37,786 nt of DNA from the IMG/VR virus record IMGVR_UViG_3300031886_000015, positions 1 to 37,786 of that record; one strand, given 5' to 3'. The notes under the pieces are model-generated. The model had not been told where the DNA came from, did no database searches, and saw only the letters and a program-made list of their open reading frames with translations. Position numbers and translations under genes: made by a program. Within the stretch, counting starts at the first letter, position 1. Every line of letters begins with the position of its first letter. Source of the stretch: a virus. This document shows, piece by piece, positions 24,716-34,071 of the stretch.

Positions 24716-26230
24716 ATGAGTGAAAAACATTATGTTGTTTCTTTACATAAAGGCTTTAACAAAAATGAAGTCATTGACGATCTAAACAGAGACACGACTA
24801 CAGACTTTACCGTCGACAGTAATATAATTCCAGATAGAGAAGTACAAAACGTAAACACTAGACCTTCTAGTAAACGTATCTTTGAAATAGCCCTTACAGA
24901 CGAAGAAGCAGAAAAACTTAAAAACGATCCTAGAGTAGGTGATGTTAATACACCACTTGTATGGAACGACGACTGGATGGATTACGAACAAACTGAAGAT
25001 TGGACTAGAGATTCTACTTCAACAACAAGAGGTAACTGGGGACTCTTAAGACACGGTAATACAGATAATGCTTGGGGACTTAATGTTACGTCAGATCTTC
25101 CTGCTGGAACAACTTATGATTATCATTTAGACGGTACTGGTGTTGATTATGTTCATCAAGAAAGTAAATTTAGATATACACACGAACAATGGCAAGATAA
25201 AAACGGCGTTAGTCGTTTAGTACCTTTTCAATGGAACGAACTTCCTAACTGTAGTCTTATACCTTTTCAAGATTATACTAACACCGCAGGAACAAGTTAC
25301 CATGCAACTCATTGTGCAGGGACAGCCGTAGGAAAAGATTATGGTTGGGCCAAGAATGCAAACATTTATTGTTTAGATATGGCTATAAGTTCTTCATACT
25401 GGTTCGATGCAATTAAAGAATTTCATAAAGCTAAAGCTGTTGACCCTGTTACAGGAGTTAAAAGACCAACAGTAGTAGGAGCAAGTTGGGGATATAAAGC
25501 ATATTTTACTAATATAACAGACATTCAATTTAGAGGTGCTAGTGTAGGAAGTGTTAAGAGTGCTAACTTTGGAATGATCGGTGATGCATTTAACAAATTT
25601 AATGCAAATCTTTATCAACTTAATGTTGAAGTTGAAGAAATGCAAGACGAAGGTGTACACTATATAAAAAGTGCAGGAAATCAATATCAAAAACTTTGCT
25701 ACGATGGAGATATAGACTTTGACAATCATATTACTTGCGGTATTAACGTAGGTAATATTACCGCAGGTAATCCTATATACTATAATAGAGGAGCAGGTAA
25801 TATAGGTCCTGAAACAATTGTTTGCGGAAATATTGATAGTGAATTATATAATAATGTTGAAGCTACAGCTTCATCTAGTGATAAAGGTCCTAGAGTTGAC
25901 GTATGGGCGGCTGGTACAGATATTATTAGTGCTACAAATACTGATGATACTGCAATATTAAATCTTAGTGGAACATCAATGGCTACTCCACAAGTATCAG
26001 GAATGAGTTGTTTATTATTACAATTAAATCCAGGATGGACACCTGCACAATTACGCAAATGGTGGCAAGACAATGCAATTAAAGATTTAATGCATCAAGG
26101 TTCAACAGATGAAGGTACACCATCTACTTTTTTCTCAAATGATAGAAGTTTAATGAATGGTTCTAATAGAATAGCTTATTTGCCATATGTAGTTAATAGA
26201 GCATTAACAACAAACGTAGGGATACTTTAA
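24716..26230 (+). CDS. Subtilisin-like S8 protein, catalytic Asp replaced by Glu
   Basis: A 504-aa S8-family protein with an N-terminal I9-like propeptide (about 1-78) and a subtilase domain (about 105-450). Catalytic His is H196 (YHATHCAGTAVG), oxyanion Asn N322 (SAGN), and nucleophile Ser S421 (SGTSMATPQ). At the position of catalytic Asp the sequence reads GVDYVHQES, giving E149 where its neighbour has DDG. The codon is GAA at 25160. It may be weakly active or a pseudoprotease. It has no signal peptide. The start is supported by AAGGAG at 24705-24710. It is followed without a gap by an intact paralogue. Role could be fibre processing or binding of host surface proteins. Confidence 0.8.
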   Translation: MSEKHYVVSLHKGFNKNEVIDDLNRDTTTDFTVDSNIIPDREVQNVNTRPSSKRIFEIALTDEEAEKLKNDPRVGDVNTPLVWNDDWMDYEQTEDWTRDSTSTTRGNWGLLRHGNTDNAWGLNVTSDLPAGTTYDYHLDGTGVDYVHQESKFRYTHEQWQDKNGVSRLVPFQWNELPNCSLIPFQDYTNTAGTSYHATHCAGTAVGKDYGWAKNANIYCLDMAISSSYWFDAIKEFHKAKAVDPVTGVKRPTVVGASWGYKAYFTNITDIQFRGASVGSVKSANFGMIGDAFNKFNANLYQLNVEVEEMQDEGVHYIKSAGNQYQKLCYDGDIDFDNHITCGINVGNITAGNPIYYNRGAGNIGPETIVCGNIDSELYNNVEATASSSDKGPRVDVWAAGTDIISATNTDDTAILNLSGTSMATPQVSGMSCLLLQLNPGWTPAQLRKWWQDNAIKDLMHQGSTDEGTPSTFFSNDRSLMNGSNRIAYLPYVVNRALTTNVGIL

Positions 26231-27840
26231 TGGCTGGTGAAAAAGAATATATAGTTGTTACTAAAAAAGGTATCGATGTTGCAGAAATAGAACAAGAACT
26301 AGGAAGAGATACTTCTAGTGATGCTTCTGTTAGTGCAAACGTGCCAGGTAGAACTGTTGATGTAGCTTATGCTAAAAAACATAATAATAGAATGACTCAT
26401 TATATGTTAACTGATGCCGAAGCGGCAGAGTTATCAAAAGATCCAAGAATACATATAGTAGAAGGAAAACCAGATCCAGCGAATAAAGAATTATACCAAA
26501 CACAAATTGGTCAATTTGATCGGTCAGGTGTAAATGATCAAGATGCCGTTAATTGGGGATTAAAAAGACACATTCTTAAAGAATATGATTTGGCGGCGGC
26601 AACTAATGGGTACACAGGAAATTATACTTATGCATTAGATGGTACAGGTGTTGACGTTGTTATACAAGATGACGGTGTTGATCCTACAGGACATCCTGAA
26701 TGGGAAGATGCAAATGGCACTACAAGATTTATACAACTAGATTGGAATACAATTATTCCAGGGACAATGGGAACAAATCATTATACAAATATTACCGGCG
26801 ATAGTCAACCAGCAGGAGAACACGGAAGTCATTGTTGTGGTATTGCCGCAGGTAAAACTTATGGTTGGGCCAAGAATTCAAAAATTTATTCAGTAAGAGT
26901 ATTTGGCGGTGCTGAAGAGGTTTCTGAACCATTTGATGTTATTAGACTTTTTCACGAACAAAAACCTATTGATCCTGTTACAGGATTTAAACGTCCGACA
27001 ATTGTAAATCAAAGTTGGGGCTATGGTTATTACTATCCACTTGGCGGTGGGTTTGGGCAAGTAACATCTATTTTTTACAAAGGAGTAGATCAAGGTATTG
27101 TTACTCAAAACTGGACGTCTGGTACTTTTACACAATACGGATGTCCTAACAATAAACATCCAATATCATATTCTTCAGTAAACACTGAACAAGAACAATT
27201 AACAGATTCAGGAGTAATTTGTGTTAATGCCGCGGGTAATGGATATCATCCTATTTCAGGCCCTAATGCTCCATACAATAGTGACATTTATGATAGTTAC
27301 TATACAAATAGCTTATATGGGGTGACGCCAATTTATTATAACCAGGCTGGTTCTCCAATAAGTGATGACACAATTGTTGTAGCAAACTTAGATCAGGGTC
27401 TATTTGGTACTGAAGAAATGATAAGAAATGATAGTGAAAGAGGACCACGTATTGATATAATAGCGGCTGGTGATGATATTACAAGTGCTACAAGTCAAGT
27501 AAGTACATATGGTTCAAAACAACTTTACCCTGGAAGTGCTTCTCACTATATTGCACGAATAGGTGGCACATCAATGGCATCTCCACAAATTTGTGGAATA
27601 GGTGCATTATGGTTACAAGCAAATCCAGGCGGAACAGCACAACAATTTAAAGATTTTCTAGCAATACACTCTACAGCTAATTGCTATGATAGTGGAACAG
27701 ATGAAGATTTTAATGCTTTCAACGCCATTCCAAGACGCTATGGTGCGCCAAATAAAATACTACATTGGCCATATAGTAGTCCTAATCCTTGGGGATTCAA
27801 AGGTAGTAGTGGAAGCAGTACTCCTGGAATAAATACATAA
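26230..27840 (+). CDS. Subtilisin-like S8 serine protease, intact triad
   Basis: A 536-aa paralogue of the preceding gene, starting in a TAATG overlap with its stop. I9-like propeptide (about 1-80), then the subtilase domain. D147 is in VVIQDDGVD, H198 in GEHGSHCCGIAAG, N337 in NAAGNG and S448 in GGTSMASPQ, so the full Asp-His-Ser triad and oxyanion Asn are present. Insertions relative to bacterial subtilisins lie around 270-320 and 425-440. The C-terminus is Ser/Gly-rich (GSSGSS). It has no signal peptide, so it acts in the cytoplasm during assembly or on the virion. A protease in the middle of a fibre operon suggests fibre maturation or digestion of host surface protein. Confidence 0.85.
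   Translation: MAGEKEYIVVTKKGIDVAEIEQELGRDTSSDASVSANVPGRTVDVAYAKKHNNRMTHYMLTDAEAAELSKDPRIHIVEGKPDPANKELYQTQIGQFDRSGVNDQDAVNWGLKRHILKEYDLAAATNGYTGNYTYALDGTGVDVVIQDDGVDPTGHPEWEDANGTTRFIQLDWNTIIPGTMGTNHYTNITGDSQPAGEHGSHCCGIAAGKTYGWAKNSKIYSVRVFGGAEEVSEPFDVIRLFHEQKPIDPVTGFKRPTIVNQSWGYGYYYPLGGGFGQVTSIFYKGVDQGIVTQNWTSGTFTQYGCPNNKHPISYSSVNTEQEQLTDSGVICVNAAGNGYHPISGPNAPYNSDIYDSYYTNSLYGVTPIYYNQAGSPISDDTIVVANLDQGLFGTEEMIRNDSERGPRIDIIAAGDDITSATSQVSTYGSKQLYPGSASHYIARIGGTSMASPQICGIGALWLQANPGGTAQQFKDFLAIHSTANCYDSGTDEDFNAFNAIPRRYGAPNKILHWPYSSPNPWGFKGSSGSSTPGINT
27828..27835 (+). promoter_or_regulatory. Late promoter AATAAATA inside the protease gene end
   Basis: Lies over the last codons of the second protease gene. 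The predicted leader is 13 bases and contains AGAAGAGAG before the ATG at 27854. Confidence 0.5.
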
Positions 27841-27853
27841 GAAGAGAGATAAA

Positions 27854-28558
27854 ATGGCACTACAAGATATCAACATAGGAACACTAGCAAACGACGGTAC
27901 AGGTGATGACCTACGTGAAGCATTCATTAAAGTTAATCAAAACTTTGAGGATTTAGATCTACGCTCTCCAGAATCAACAACTGCAAGTAATTTAGGTAAT
28001 GTTGGTGAAGGAGTTTTTTATCAAAAAGCTGGTTCCGATTTACAATTTAAAAAGTTAGTATCTGGTGCTAATATTACATTAACATCTTCAACAAATGGAA
28101 TTACAGTTAATGCAACAGGTGGATTACAACAATTAAATGTTGTATCTGATTCCGGATCTAAACAATTAGTTGATGGCGATACATTAAATATATTTGGAGG
28201 AACTGGTATTGGTACAAGTATTGCTGGTGATAATTTAACAATTAATTCAACTACTGAACTATCTACTGATACTACTCCTGTATTAGGAGGAAACCTAGAT
28301 GCAAACGGAAATAATCTTATTAATGGTGGCACATTAACAGCAAGTACTTTTGCAGGTGCTTTCCAAGGAAACTTAACTGGATTAGTATACGGAGTAGACA
28401 TTAGATTAATTGCTCCTAATACAGCTGGTTTTAACTTTGGTACTCTTAGTAATGTAATTACAAGTGTAGTTGATTGGATAATTTATCAAACTGATATTGA
28501 CTTTGGTAGTATGTTTACACCAGATCCAAGAGTATTTGATGCAGGGACAATAGCGTAA
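27854..28558 (+). CDS. gp10-N-like short fibre protein
   Basis: A 234-aa protein. Residues 3-37 (LQDINIGTLANDGTGDDLRE, then NQNFEDLDL) are the gp10-like N-terminal domain. The middle has beta-rich fibre sequence (VSGANITLTSSTNGITVNAT, DTTPVLGGNLDANGNNL), and the C-terminus (about 180-234) is a short distinct tip with NVITSVVDWIIYQ. Own late promoter and ribosome-binding site. Likely a short tail fibre or baseplate-bound adaptor. It is followed 10 bases later by the YHYH gene. Confidence 0.75.
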   Translation: MALQDINIGTLANDGTGDDLREAFIKVNQNFEDLDLRSPESTTASNLGNVGEGVFYQKAGSDLQFKKLVSGANITLTSSTNGITVNATGGLQQLNVVSDSGSKQLVDGDTLNIFGGTGIGTSIAGDNLTINSTTELSTDTTPVLGGNLDANGNNLINGGTLTASTFAGAFQGNLTGLVYGVDIRLIAPNTAGFNFGTLSNVITSVVDWIIYQTDIDFGSMFTPDPRVFDAGTIA

Positions 28559-28568
28559 GGAAAGAGAT

Positions 28569-29447
28569 ATGGCAACATTAACAATTACATCAAATGGTTT
28601 ACCTAATCCGGCGGCATTCGGAAATGCATTCGGAAATAATGATTTTTCGCCAAACGTAAATACTGCGATTGCACAATCTTATAATTATTCTATTGTATAT
28701 CGCGGTGGAGAAAATACTACTAATGCACAGGTAACAGTTCCTTTAACACCAATGGGTATTATGTCTAACGGTGTTATATTTTTTAATCCTTCAGTAGGTC
28801 CAACAACTGTTCCACCAGGACTTGATCCTGTAACAGATGCACCAGGCGATGGCTTTGAATATAATGCAGTAGCATTTAGATCAAACTTTGGTGGCGACGA
28901 TGCAGGTGGATGGCCAGAAACTAACGGACAATATCATTATATGTCTGGAATGTTTATGTTTTTACCAACAGGTTCAGCAGAATCAAATCCATCTTGGGAT
29001 GCCGCTATGTTAACAGCGTCAACTCCGACGCCAACTTATTACACGGGAACTAATTACAGTAGTGATAACTTTAGACACGCAGATGGACATAGTAAGATAC
29101 TTGGATATTGTTTTGACGGATATCCAATTTACGGACCATATTCATACGTAGATCCTAATGCAGAATTAGGAACCGCAGTTACTAGAATGACTTCATCATA
29201 TCAATACTATACTACAGAACCAACTGGACGTGGTTACACTTATGGTGAAAAAGCGGCTGGTACATTTGTTAATGATCATGAATACCAAGTAGGTACTGGT
29301 CATTTAGATGCATACAACGGTCGATACAACAAAACTCCTGACTATCCAAACGGAACATGGGCATATTACTTGTCAGTGGATTCAAACCTTCAACCGGTTT
29401 ATCCATACATAGTTGGTCCATCAACCAAACATCAGCGTAGCGTTTAA
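28569..29447 (+). CDS. YHYH-domain protein
   Basis: A 292-aa protein of the YHYH family. Visible signatures are NGQYHYMSGMFMF (about 120-132), RHADGHSKILGYCFDGYPIYGPY (His, Cys and FDGYPIYG; about 172-194), and a C-terminal DAYNGRYNKTPDYPNGTWAYY (about 254-274). Bacterial relatives are usually exported. This one lacks a signal peptide and sits among fibres behind AAGGAAAG, suggesting a virion component. The clustered His and Cys residues could bind metal, but no function is established that I know of. It precedes the SbmA/BacA-like gene by 13 bases. Confidence 0.75.
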   Translation: MATLTITSNGLPNPAAFGNAFGNNDFSPNVNTAIAQSYNYSIVYRGGENTTNAQVTVPLTPMGIMSNGVIFFNPSVGPTTVPPGLDPVTDAPGDGFEYNAVAFRSNFGGDDAGGWPETNGQYHYMSGMFMFLPTGSAESNPSWDAAMLTASTPTPTYYTGTNYSSDNFRHADGHSKILGYCFDGYPIYGPYSYVDPNAELGTAVTRMTSSYQYYTTEPTGRGYTYGEKAAGTFVNDHEYQVGTGHLDAYNGRYNKTPDYPNGTWAYYLSVDSNLQPVYPYIVGPSTKHQRSV

Positions 29448-29460
29448 GACGTTATAGATT

Positions 29461-30486
29461 ATGATCGGCGCATACTACAAAAGTCGAAAATGGGCTTTGT
29501 GGGCCTGGGGCGGTGGTGCCTTACTTATTGCATCTTTATGGATTCAAGTACAAATAACTGTAGCCATAAACACATGGTACGGTGGATTTTATAACTTATT
29601 ACAACAAGCAGGCGATTATAAAGATAAAGCTGACGTAGGTACAGCATTATTTTACAATAAATTAATTAGTTTCGAATACTGGACTAGTGGATTACAAGGC
29701 GAACCCTCATTTGCCGTTTTAGCATTTCCCTACGTATTATTAGCAGTTGCAACAGGATGGTTTACCCGTCTATATGGATTGCGGTGGCGTGAAGCAATTA
29801 CATTTGATTACATTCCACGATGGCGTAATGTTAAAACTGAAATAGAAGGTGCTAGTCAGCGTATTCAAGAAGATTGTAATAGATTTGCTCGTATTGTAGA
29901 AGGTTTAGGATTACAAGTTGTACGAGCTATAATGACGTTGGTAGCTTTTATTCCTGTATTATGGGCATTAAGTGATGCAGTTACAATTCCATGGTTTAGT
30001 GATATTCCAGGTTCTTTAGTATGGACCGCTTTAGTTGTATCATTAGGTGGTATTGTTATTTCATGGTTTGTTGGGTGGAAACTTCCAGGACTAGAATATA
30101 ATAATCAAAAGGTAGAAGCCGCATTTAGAAAAGATTTAGTACTAGGTGAAGACGATAAAGCCAATTACGCACAACCAGAAACACTATGGAGTTTATTTAC
30201 TGGTATACGATTTAACTATCACAGACTTTATATGCATTATGGCTACTTTGACACTTGGCGTATTACTTACGATCAATTTATGATTATTGTACCATATTTA
30301 ATTGTAGGACCTAGCTTATTTACAGGTGCTATATTATTAGGTGTAGTAGTACAAGTATCAAATGCTTTCCAAAAGGTTCATGGGGGCTTTGCTTTATTTT
30401 TAGAAAACTGGACCACTATTACAGAGCTTCGCAGTATATGGAAGCGTCTACACGAGTTCGAACGTAACTTGACCAAGTATGCATAA
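29461..30486 (+). CDS. sbmA-like: SbmA/BacA-like inner-membrane peptide transporter
   Basis: A 341-aa polytopic membrane protein closely matching SbmA/BacA. NTWYGGFYNLLQQA, LRWREAITFDYIPRW, IEGASQRIQEDCNRFA, LGLQVVRAIMTLVAFIPVL, KLPGLEYNNQKVEAAFRKDL and the C-terminal NWTTITELRSIWKRLHEFE all align by eye with E. coli SbmA. It lacks about the first 65-70 residues (the extra N-terminal membrane part) of SbmA, and its ATG has no ribosome-binding site, so a distal start is unlikely to have been missed. SbmA/BacA proteins import peptides (microcins, proline-rich peptides) driven by proton gradient, without an ATPase domain. Here the gene lies inside the late fibre block. Role unknown: peptide uptake, superinfection effects or envelope change are possible. 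Confidence 0.85.
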   Translation: MIGAYYKSRKWALWAWGGGALLIASLWIQVQITVAINTWYGGFYNLLQQAGDYKDKADVGTALFYNKLISFEYWTSGLQGEPSFAVLAFPYVLLAVATGWFTRLYGLRWREAITFDYIPRWRNVKTEIEGASQRIQEDCNRFARIVEGLGLQVVRAIMTLVAFIPVLWALSDAVTIPWFSDIPGSLVWTALVVSLGGIVISWFVGWKLPGLEYNNQKVEAAFRKDLVLGEDDKANYAQPETLWSLFTGIRFNYHRLYMHYGYFDTWRITYDQFMIIVPYLIVGPSLFTGAILLGVVVQVSNAFQKVHGGFALFLENWTTITELRSIWKRLHEFERNLTKYA

Positions 30487-30491
30487 TATCC

Positions 30492-30499
30492 GATAAATA
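30492..30499 (+). promoter_or_regulatory. Late promoter GATAAATA
   Basis: GATAAATAC 25 bases before the ATG at 30525, with a predicted 20-base leader containing AGGA. Confidence 0.65.
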
Positions 30500-30524
30500 C
30501 TGTAAGAAGTAGGATATAAAGCAT

Positions 30525-33500
30525 ATGGCAAATTTACCTGTTTGGACACAACTATCAGGACATACACTAGCAACTTTAGAGGAAAGATTAACTACAACAG
30601 TTATTCTACCTTTAGACCCTTCTAGTGCTGATCTTGGGGGATTATTTAACCCTGAATCAACCGCGTTAAGTAGCGACCCCTTACCTACACTAACAAATTC
30701 AACAGACATAGATATAACTAAAACTTGGTCACAAGAACCTGGTGGATATACATATCCTGTATCTATAAGAGTTCCTACTATTCCTGCTCTCACAAATAAA
30801 AAAGTACCAGTAGCTATATTGCTACATGGAGATAGTGGAACAGGTAGTAATGAAATTACTACTTGGGAAAACTATTTAGGTGATCATATTTTAGTTGCTC
30901 CAACAGGATATAACAATACATGGAATGTTGCAACTGAAACATCTAAAGCACCTGATATTGATATGCTTAAAGATTTAATTACAGCATTAAAAGGATTTAA
31001 TAATGTTGACGACAACAGAATAAAATTTGTTGGATTTGATACTGGTGCAGGATTAGTGAACAGAGCATTTATTGAAATTGGCGACGTAGATATCTATTCA
31101 TATGTAACTATTGGTTCACAATTATTTGATCCACAATATCGTAACGATACATTTTTCGCTCCGGCAACACAAACTGGACCTGATGCTACTGATTATAATA
31201 CAGCTACAATTCCATTACAAGATAAAAGATGGTTAACAATTCATGGAGAAAATGATACTGTTATTCCATACGGTGGTGGTCTTGCTAATAGTGTAACATT
31301 TTTATCTGCACAAGACTCAACATTTGTTTTAGCAAAAAGTCAAGGATACACAGGTGGTATAATTCCAGATGCAGGCGGAGTATTTTACGGAACAAATCAA
31401 ACATACTACTATAGCTACTTAGGTGGGCGAGTAACACATTACAAAACTGGAACAGGACATACAGTAGAAACGTTTATGCAAGAAATTGTTCAAGGATTTA
31501 TGACGTATGTATACACTACTGCTCCAAACATATTTTTAGAAGCAGGTTCTATTACAACTATTCAACTTAATACAAGTATTGTAAGTTTAATAAGTGGACA
31601 ATTACCTGCAGGAATGAGATTAGAAGAAAATCAAATTGTAGGAACACCATTTGAAGTACAACGTAGTACTACATTTGAATTTGTATTACGTGCAACAAAT
31701 TCTTCTGGAATTGCTGATAGAACATATAATATTATTGTAAATGGTCCTGATGAACCGGTCTGGACAACTAATGAAGGTAAACTTCCAATAGGACCTAATA
31801 ATTCTTTTTATATTATAGATAGCAGTATTGTTGATTTCCAACTTTCTGCAATTGATCCGGATCTACCAGCAGGAGATGAACTTGAATATTTTATTGCTGA
31901 CGGAGATGGCACACTACCTCCAGGTATAACATTAACTGAAGAAGGTAGACTTATAGGAATTGTTGATCCTATTTTAGCATTAGATCTTAGATCTGGTAGC
32001 GGCTTTTATGATACTACACAATTTGATAGTTTTCCATTCGACTTTGGATTAAGAAGTGCTAATGGTTATGAAAGTTTCTTTTATGATACCACAGGGTATG
32101 ATAAATCTATTCCAACACGAAGTCCAAAAAAACTTAATAGATTTTTTGAATTTAAAGTAAGTGTTAGTGACGGTGATACAGTTGTAAAAAGAAAATTTAT
32201 AATATTCTTAGTTGGTGATGATTTCTTACGTGCAGATAATACAGTTATGCAAGTTGGTACAGGAATATTTACAGCTGATAATACATTCCTTAGAACGCCT
32301 GTTTGGTTAACACCAGCAGACATTGGTTATAAACGAGCAAATAATTATGTAACAATTTACTTAGATGTATTTGATCCTAATACTATTGTTGGAGAACTAG
32401 GATATTATTTAGAACAATATAATGACGATGCAAGTCCTAGTGTGTTACCTCCAGGAATGGCATTAGATGTTAGTACTGGAGAAATTGCAGGACGAGTTCC
32501 ATATCAACCAGCAGTTACTAAAGAATATAAATTTACAGTTGAAGCAAGACGCTTTACTAGTCAAGCAACATTATTAGCGGCAAAGCAAAAAACATTTACA
32601 GTTAAAATATTAGGCGAGGTTGAAAGTTCTATTGTATGGATAACTATGCCAGACCTAGGAACTATTAAAGCAAACTTTATTAGTACATTTAACGTAGCGG
32701 CAAAAATAACTGCTCAATCAATTAGTAGTAAAGTATTATATAGAATCATTAGCGGAGAATTACCTCCAGGATTAAAATTAAATCCAAATGGAGAAATTGT
32801 TGGTAAAGTAAATCAATTTAGAAACCAAGATTCTGTCTCAGGTGAATGGACTAAAGGTTTAACAACGATTGATAATAATTTACTATTACTTGATGGTTCT
32901 ACAACTACTGTTGATCGCAAGTTTGTATTTGAGGTTGAAGCACGAGATCGTTTTGGATTTAGTGTTTTATCACAGAACTATAATATTATAGTTACTGATC
33001 CTGACAATATCAGTTACAGTAACTTATCTGTTAAACCTTTCTTAAAACCGGCACAGCGTACAACTTATAATAACTTTATCGGAGATCCTAATATTTTTAC
33101 TCCTGATAAAATTTATAGACCTAATGATCCAGCATTTGGTTTACAAAAACAAATTAAAATGTTAATATATGCTGGAATTGAAACTAAAGATGTTCGTGAA
33201 TATGTTGCAGTATCAAGACAGAATCATTCTAAAAAACGATTTAAATTAGGTTCAGTTAAAACAGCAGTAGCTAAAAAAGCCGGAACAAATGATGTTCAAT
33301 ATGAAGTAGTTTATTTAGAAGTAATTGATCCATATGATTTTCCACCGCAGGCTGGGGTACCAGAAACAAAAGTTAGATCTTCTTTAACTATCAAAACTAG
33401 ACAAGAGATTACTGTAGATAGTGTTGACTATGAAGCATTTGATGATGTTTCTAAAGAAGGTGCCGGTGTTGCAGTATTTGAAATAGAAAATGCAATAGGA

Positions 33501-34043
33501 CAAAAAGTTCAAGTAGTAGCATTTGGAAACGATCTTGAAATTATTACTAGAAATAATGGAACAGTAATACTTGATGCAAACGGGACAATTCTTGTACAAT
33601 TACAAAATGGAAATATTATACAAGCTGGAACTATTGCTACAACAACAAGTGACCCATTTAGATTTAGACCTAAATTTACTCCAGTTAAAACTGATAGTGA
33701 TGCTATAAGAATTGACCAAGCATATAATACTCAACGCTATATCAGTAATGTAACAAATATGCGTGAAAATATAAAAACAGTTGGGCTTACTGAACGCGAT
33801 TTCCTACCATTATGGATGACTACGGCCCAGGGCACTTCAGTTCAAGAATTAGGATTCATAACGGCTATTCCATTATGTTTTTGTAAGCCTGGAGAAAGTG
33901 CCACTATAGCATTAAATATCGCTAATAGCGCCTTCAATTTTAGGGTACTAGACTTTGAAATTGATAGATATATAATAGATGCTACAAAAGGAAATAGCTA
34001 TGAACAATATATACCATTCGGGAACTATGCCTTTAATGTTTAA
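30525..34043 (+). CDS. Structural protein with esterase-fold domain and Ig-like repeats
   Basis: A 1172-aa protein. Residues about 75-330 form an alpha/beta-hydrolase of the PHB-depolymerase/LpqC esterase type: oxyanion turn VAILLHGDSGTGSN (about 96-109), nucleophile elbow VGFDTGAG with D172 where Ser is expected, acid D244 in IHGENDTVIPYGGG, and H312 in GTGHTVE. Then come at least four putative-Ig (He_PIG) repeats, recognised by LPAGMRLEENQIVGTP, LPPGITLTEEGRLIG, LPPGMALDVSTGEIAG and LPPGLKLNPNGEIVG. The last 400 residues are a separate beta-rich part ending YIPFGNYAFNV, typical of marine phage structural proteins. Own late promoter. Likely a fibre or baseplate protein that binds or modifies a host surface ester or related group. 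Confidence 0.8.
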   Translation: MANLPVWTQLSGHTLATLEERLTTTVILPLDPSSADLGGLFNPESTALSSDPLPTLTNSTDIDITKTWSQEPGGYTYPVSIRVPTIPALTNKKVPVAILLHGDSGTGSNEITTWENYLGDHILVAPTGYNNTWNVATETSKAPDIDMLKDLITALKGFNNVDDNRIKFVGFDTGAGLVNRAFIEIGDVDIYSYVTIGSQLFDPQYRNDTFFAPATQTGPDATDYNTATIPLQDKRWLTIHGENDTVIPYGGGLANSVTFLSAQDSTFVLAKSQGYTGGIIPDAGGVFYGTNQTYYYSYLGGRVTHYKTGTGHTVETFMQEIVQGFMTYVYTTAPNIFLEAGSITTIQLNTSIVSLISGQLPAGMRLEENQIVGTPFEVQRSTTFEFVLRATNSSGIADRTYNIIVNGPDEPVWTTNEGKLPIGPNNSFYIIDSSIVDFQLSAIDPDLPAGDELEYFIADGDGTLPPGITLTEEGRLIGIVDPILALDLRSGSGFYDTTQFDSFPFDFGLRSANGYESFFYDTTGYDKSIPTRSPKKLNRFFEFKVSVSDGDTVVKRKFIIFLVGDDFLRADNTVMQVGTGIFTADNTFLRTPVWLTPADIGYKRANNYVTIYLDVFDPNTIVGELGYYLEQYNDDASPSVLPPGMALDVSTGEIAGRVPYQPAVTKEYKFTVEARRFTSQATLLAAKQKTFTVKILGEVESSIVWITMPDLGTIKANFISTFNVAAKITAQSISSKVLYRIISGELPPGLKLNPNGEIVGKVNQFRNQDSVSGEWTKGLTTIDNNLLLLDGSTTTVDRKFVFEVEARDRFGFSVLSQNYNIIVTDPDNISYSNLSVKPFLKPAQRTTYNNFIGDPNIFTPDKIYRPNDPAFGLQKQIKMLIYAGIETKDVREYVAVSRQNHSKKRFKLGSVKTAVAKKAGTNDVQYEVVYLEVIDPYDFPPQAGVPETKVRSSLTIKTRQEITVDSVDYEAFDDVSKEGAGVAVFEIENAIGQKVQVVAFGNDLEIITRNNGTVILDANGTILVQLQNGNIIQAGTIATTTSDPFRFRPKFTPVKTDSDAIRIDQAYNTQRYISNVTNMRENIKTVGLTERDFLPLWMTTAQGTSVQELGFITAIPLCFCKPGESATIALNIANSAFNFRVLDFEIDRYIIDATKGNSYEQYIPFGNYAFNV

Positions 34044-34047
34044 AGGC

Positions 34048-34055
34048 GATAAATA
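34048..34055 (+). promoter_or_regulatory. Late promoter GATAAATA
   Basis: Follows the stop of the esterase-fold structural gene. The predicted leader is 11 bases with GAGGAA before the ATG at 34072. Confidence 0.65.
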
Positions 34056-34071
34056 ATAGAGAGGAACACAA

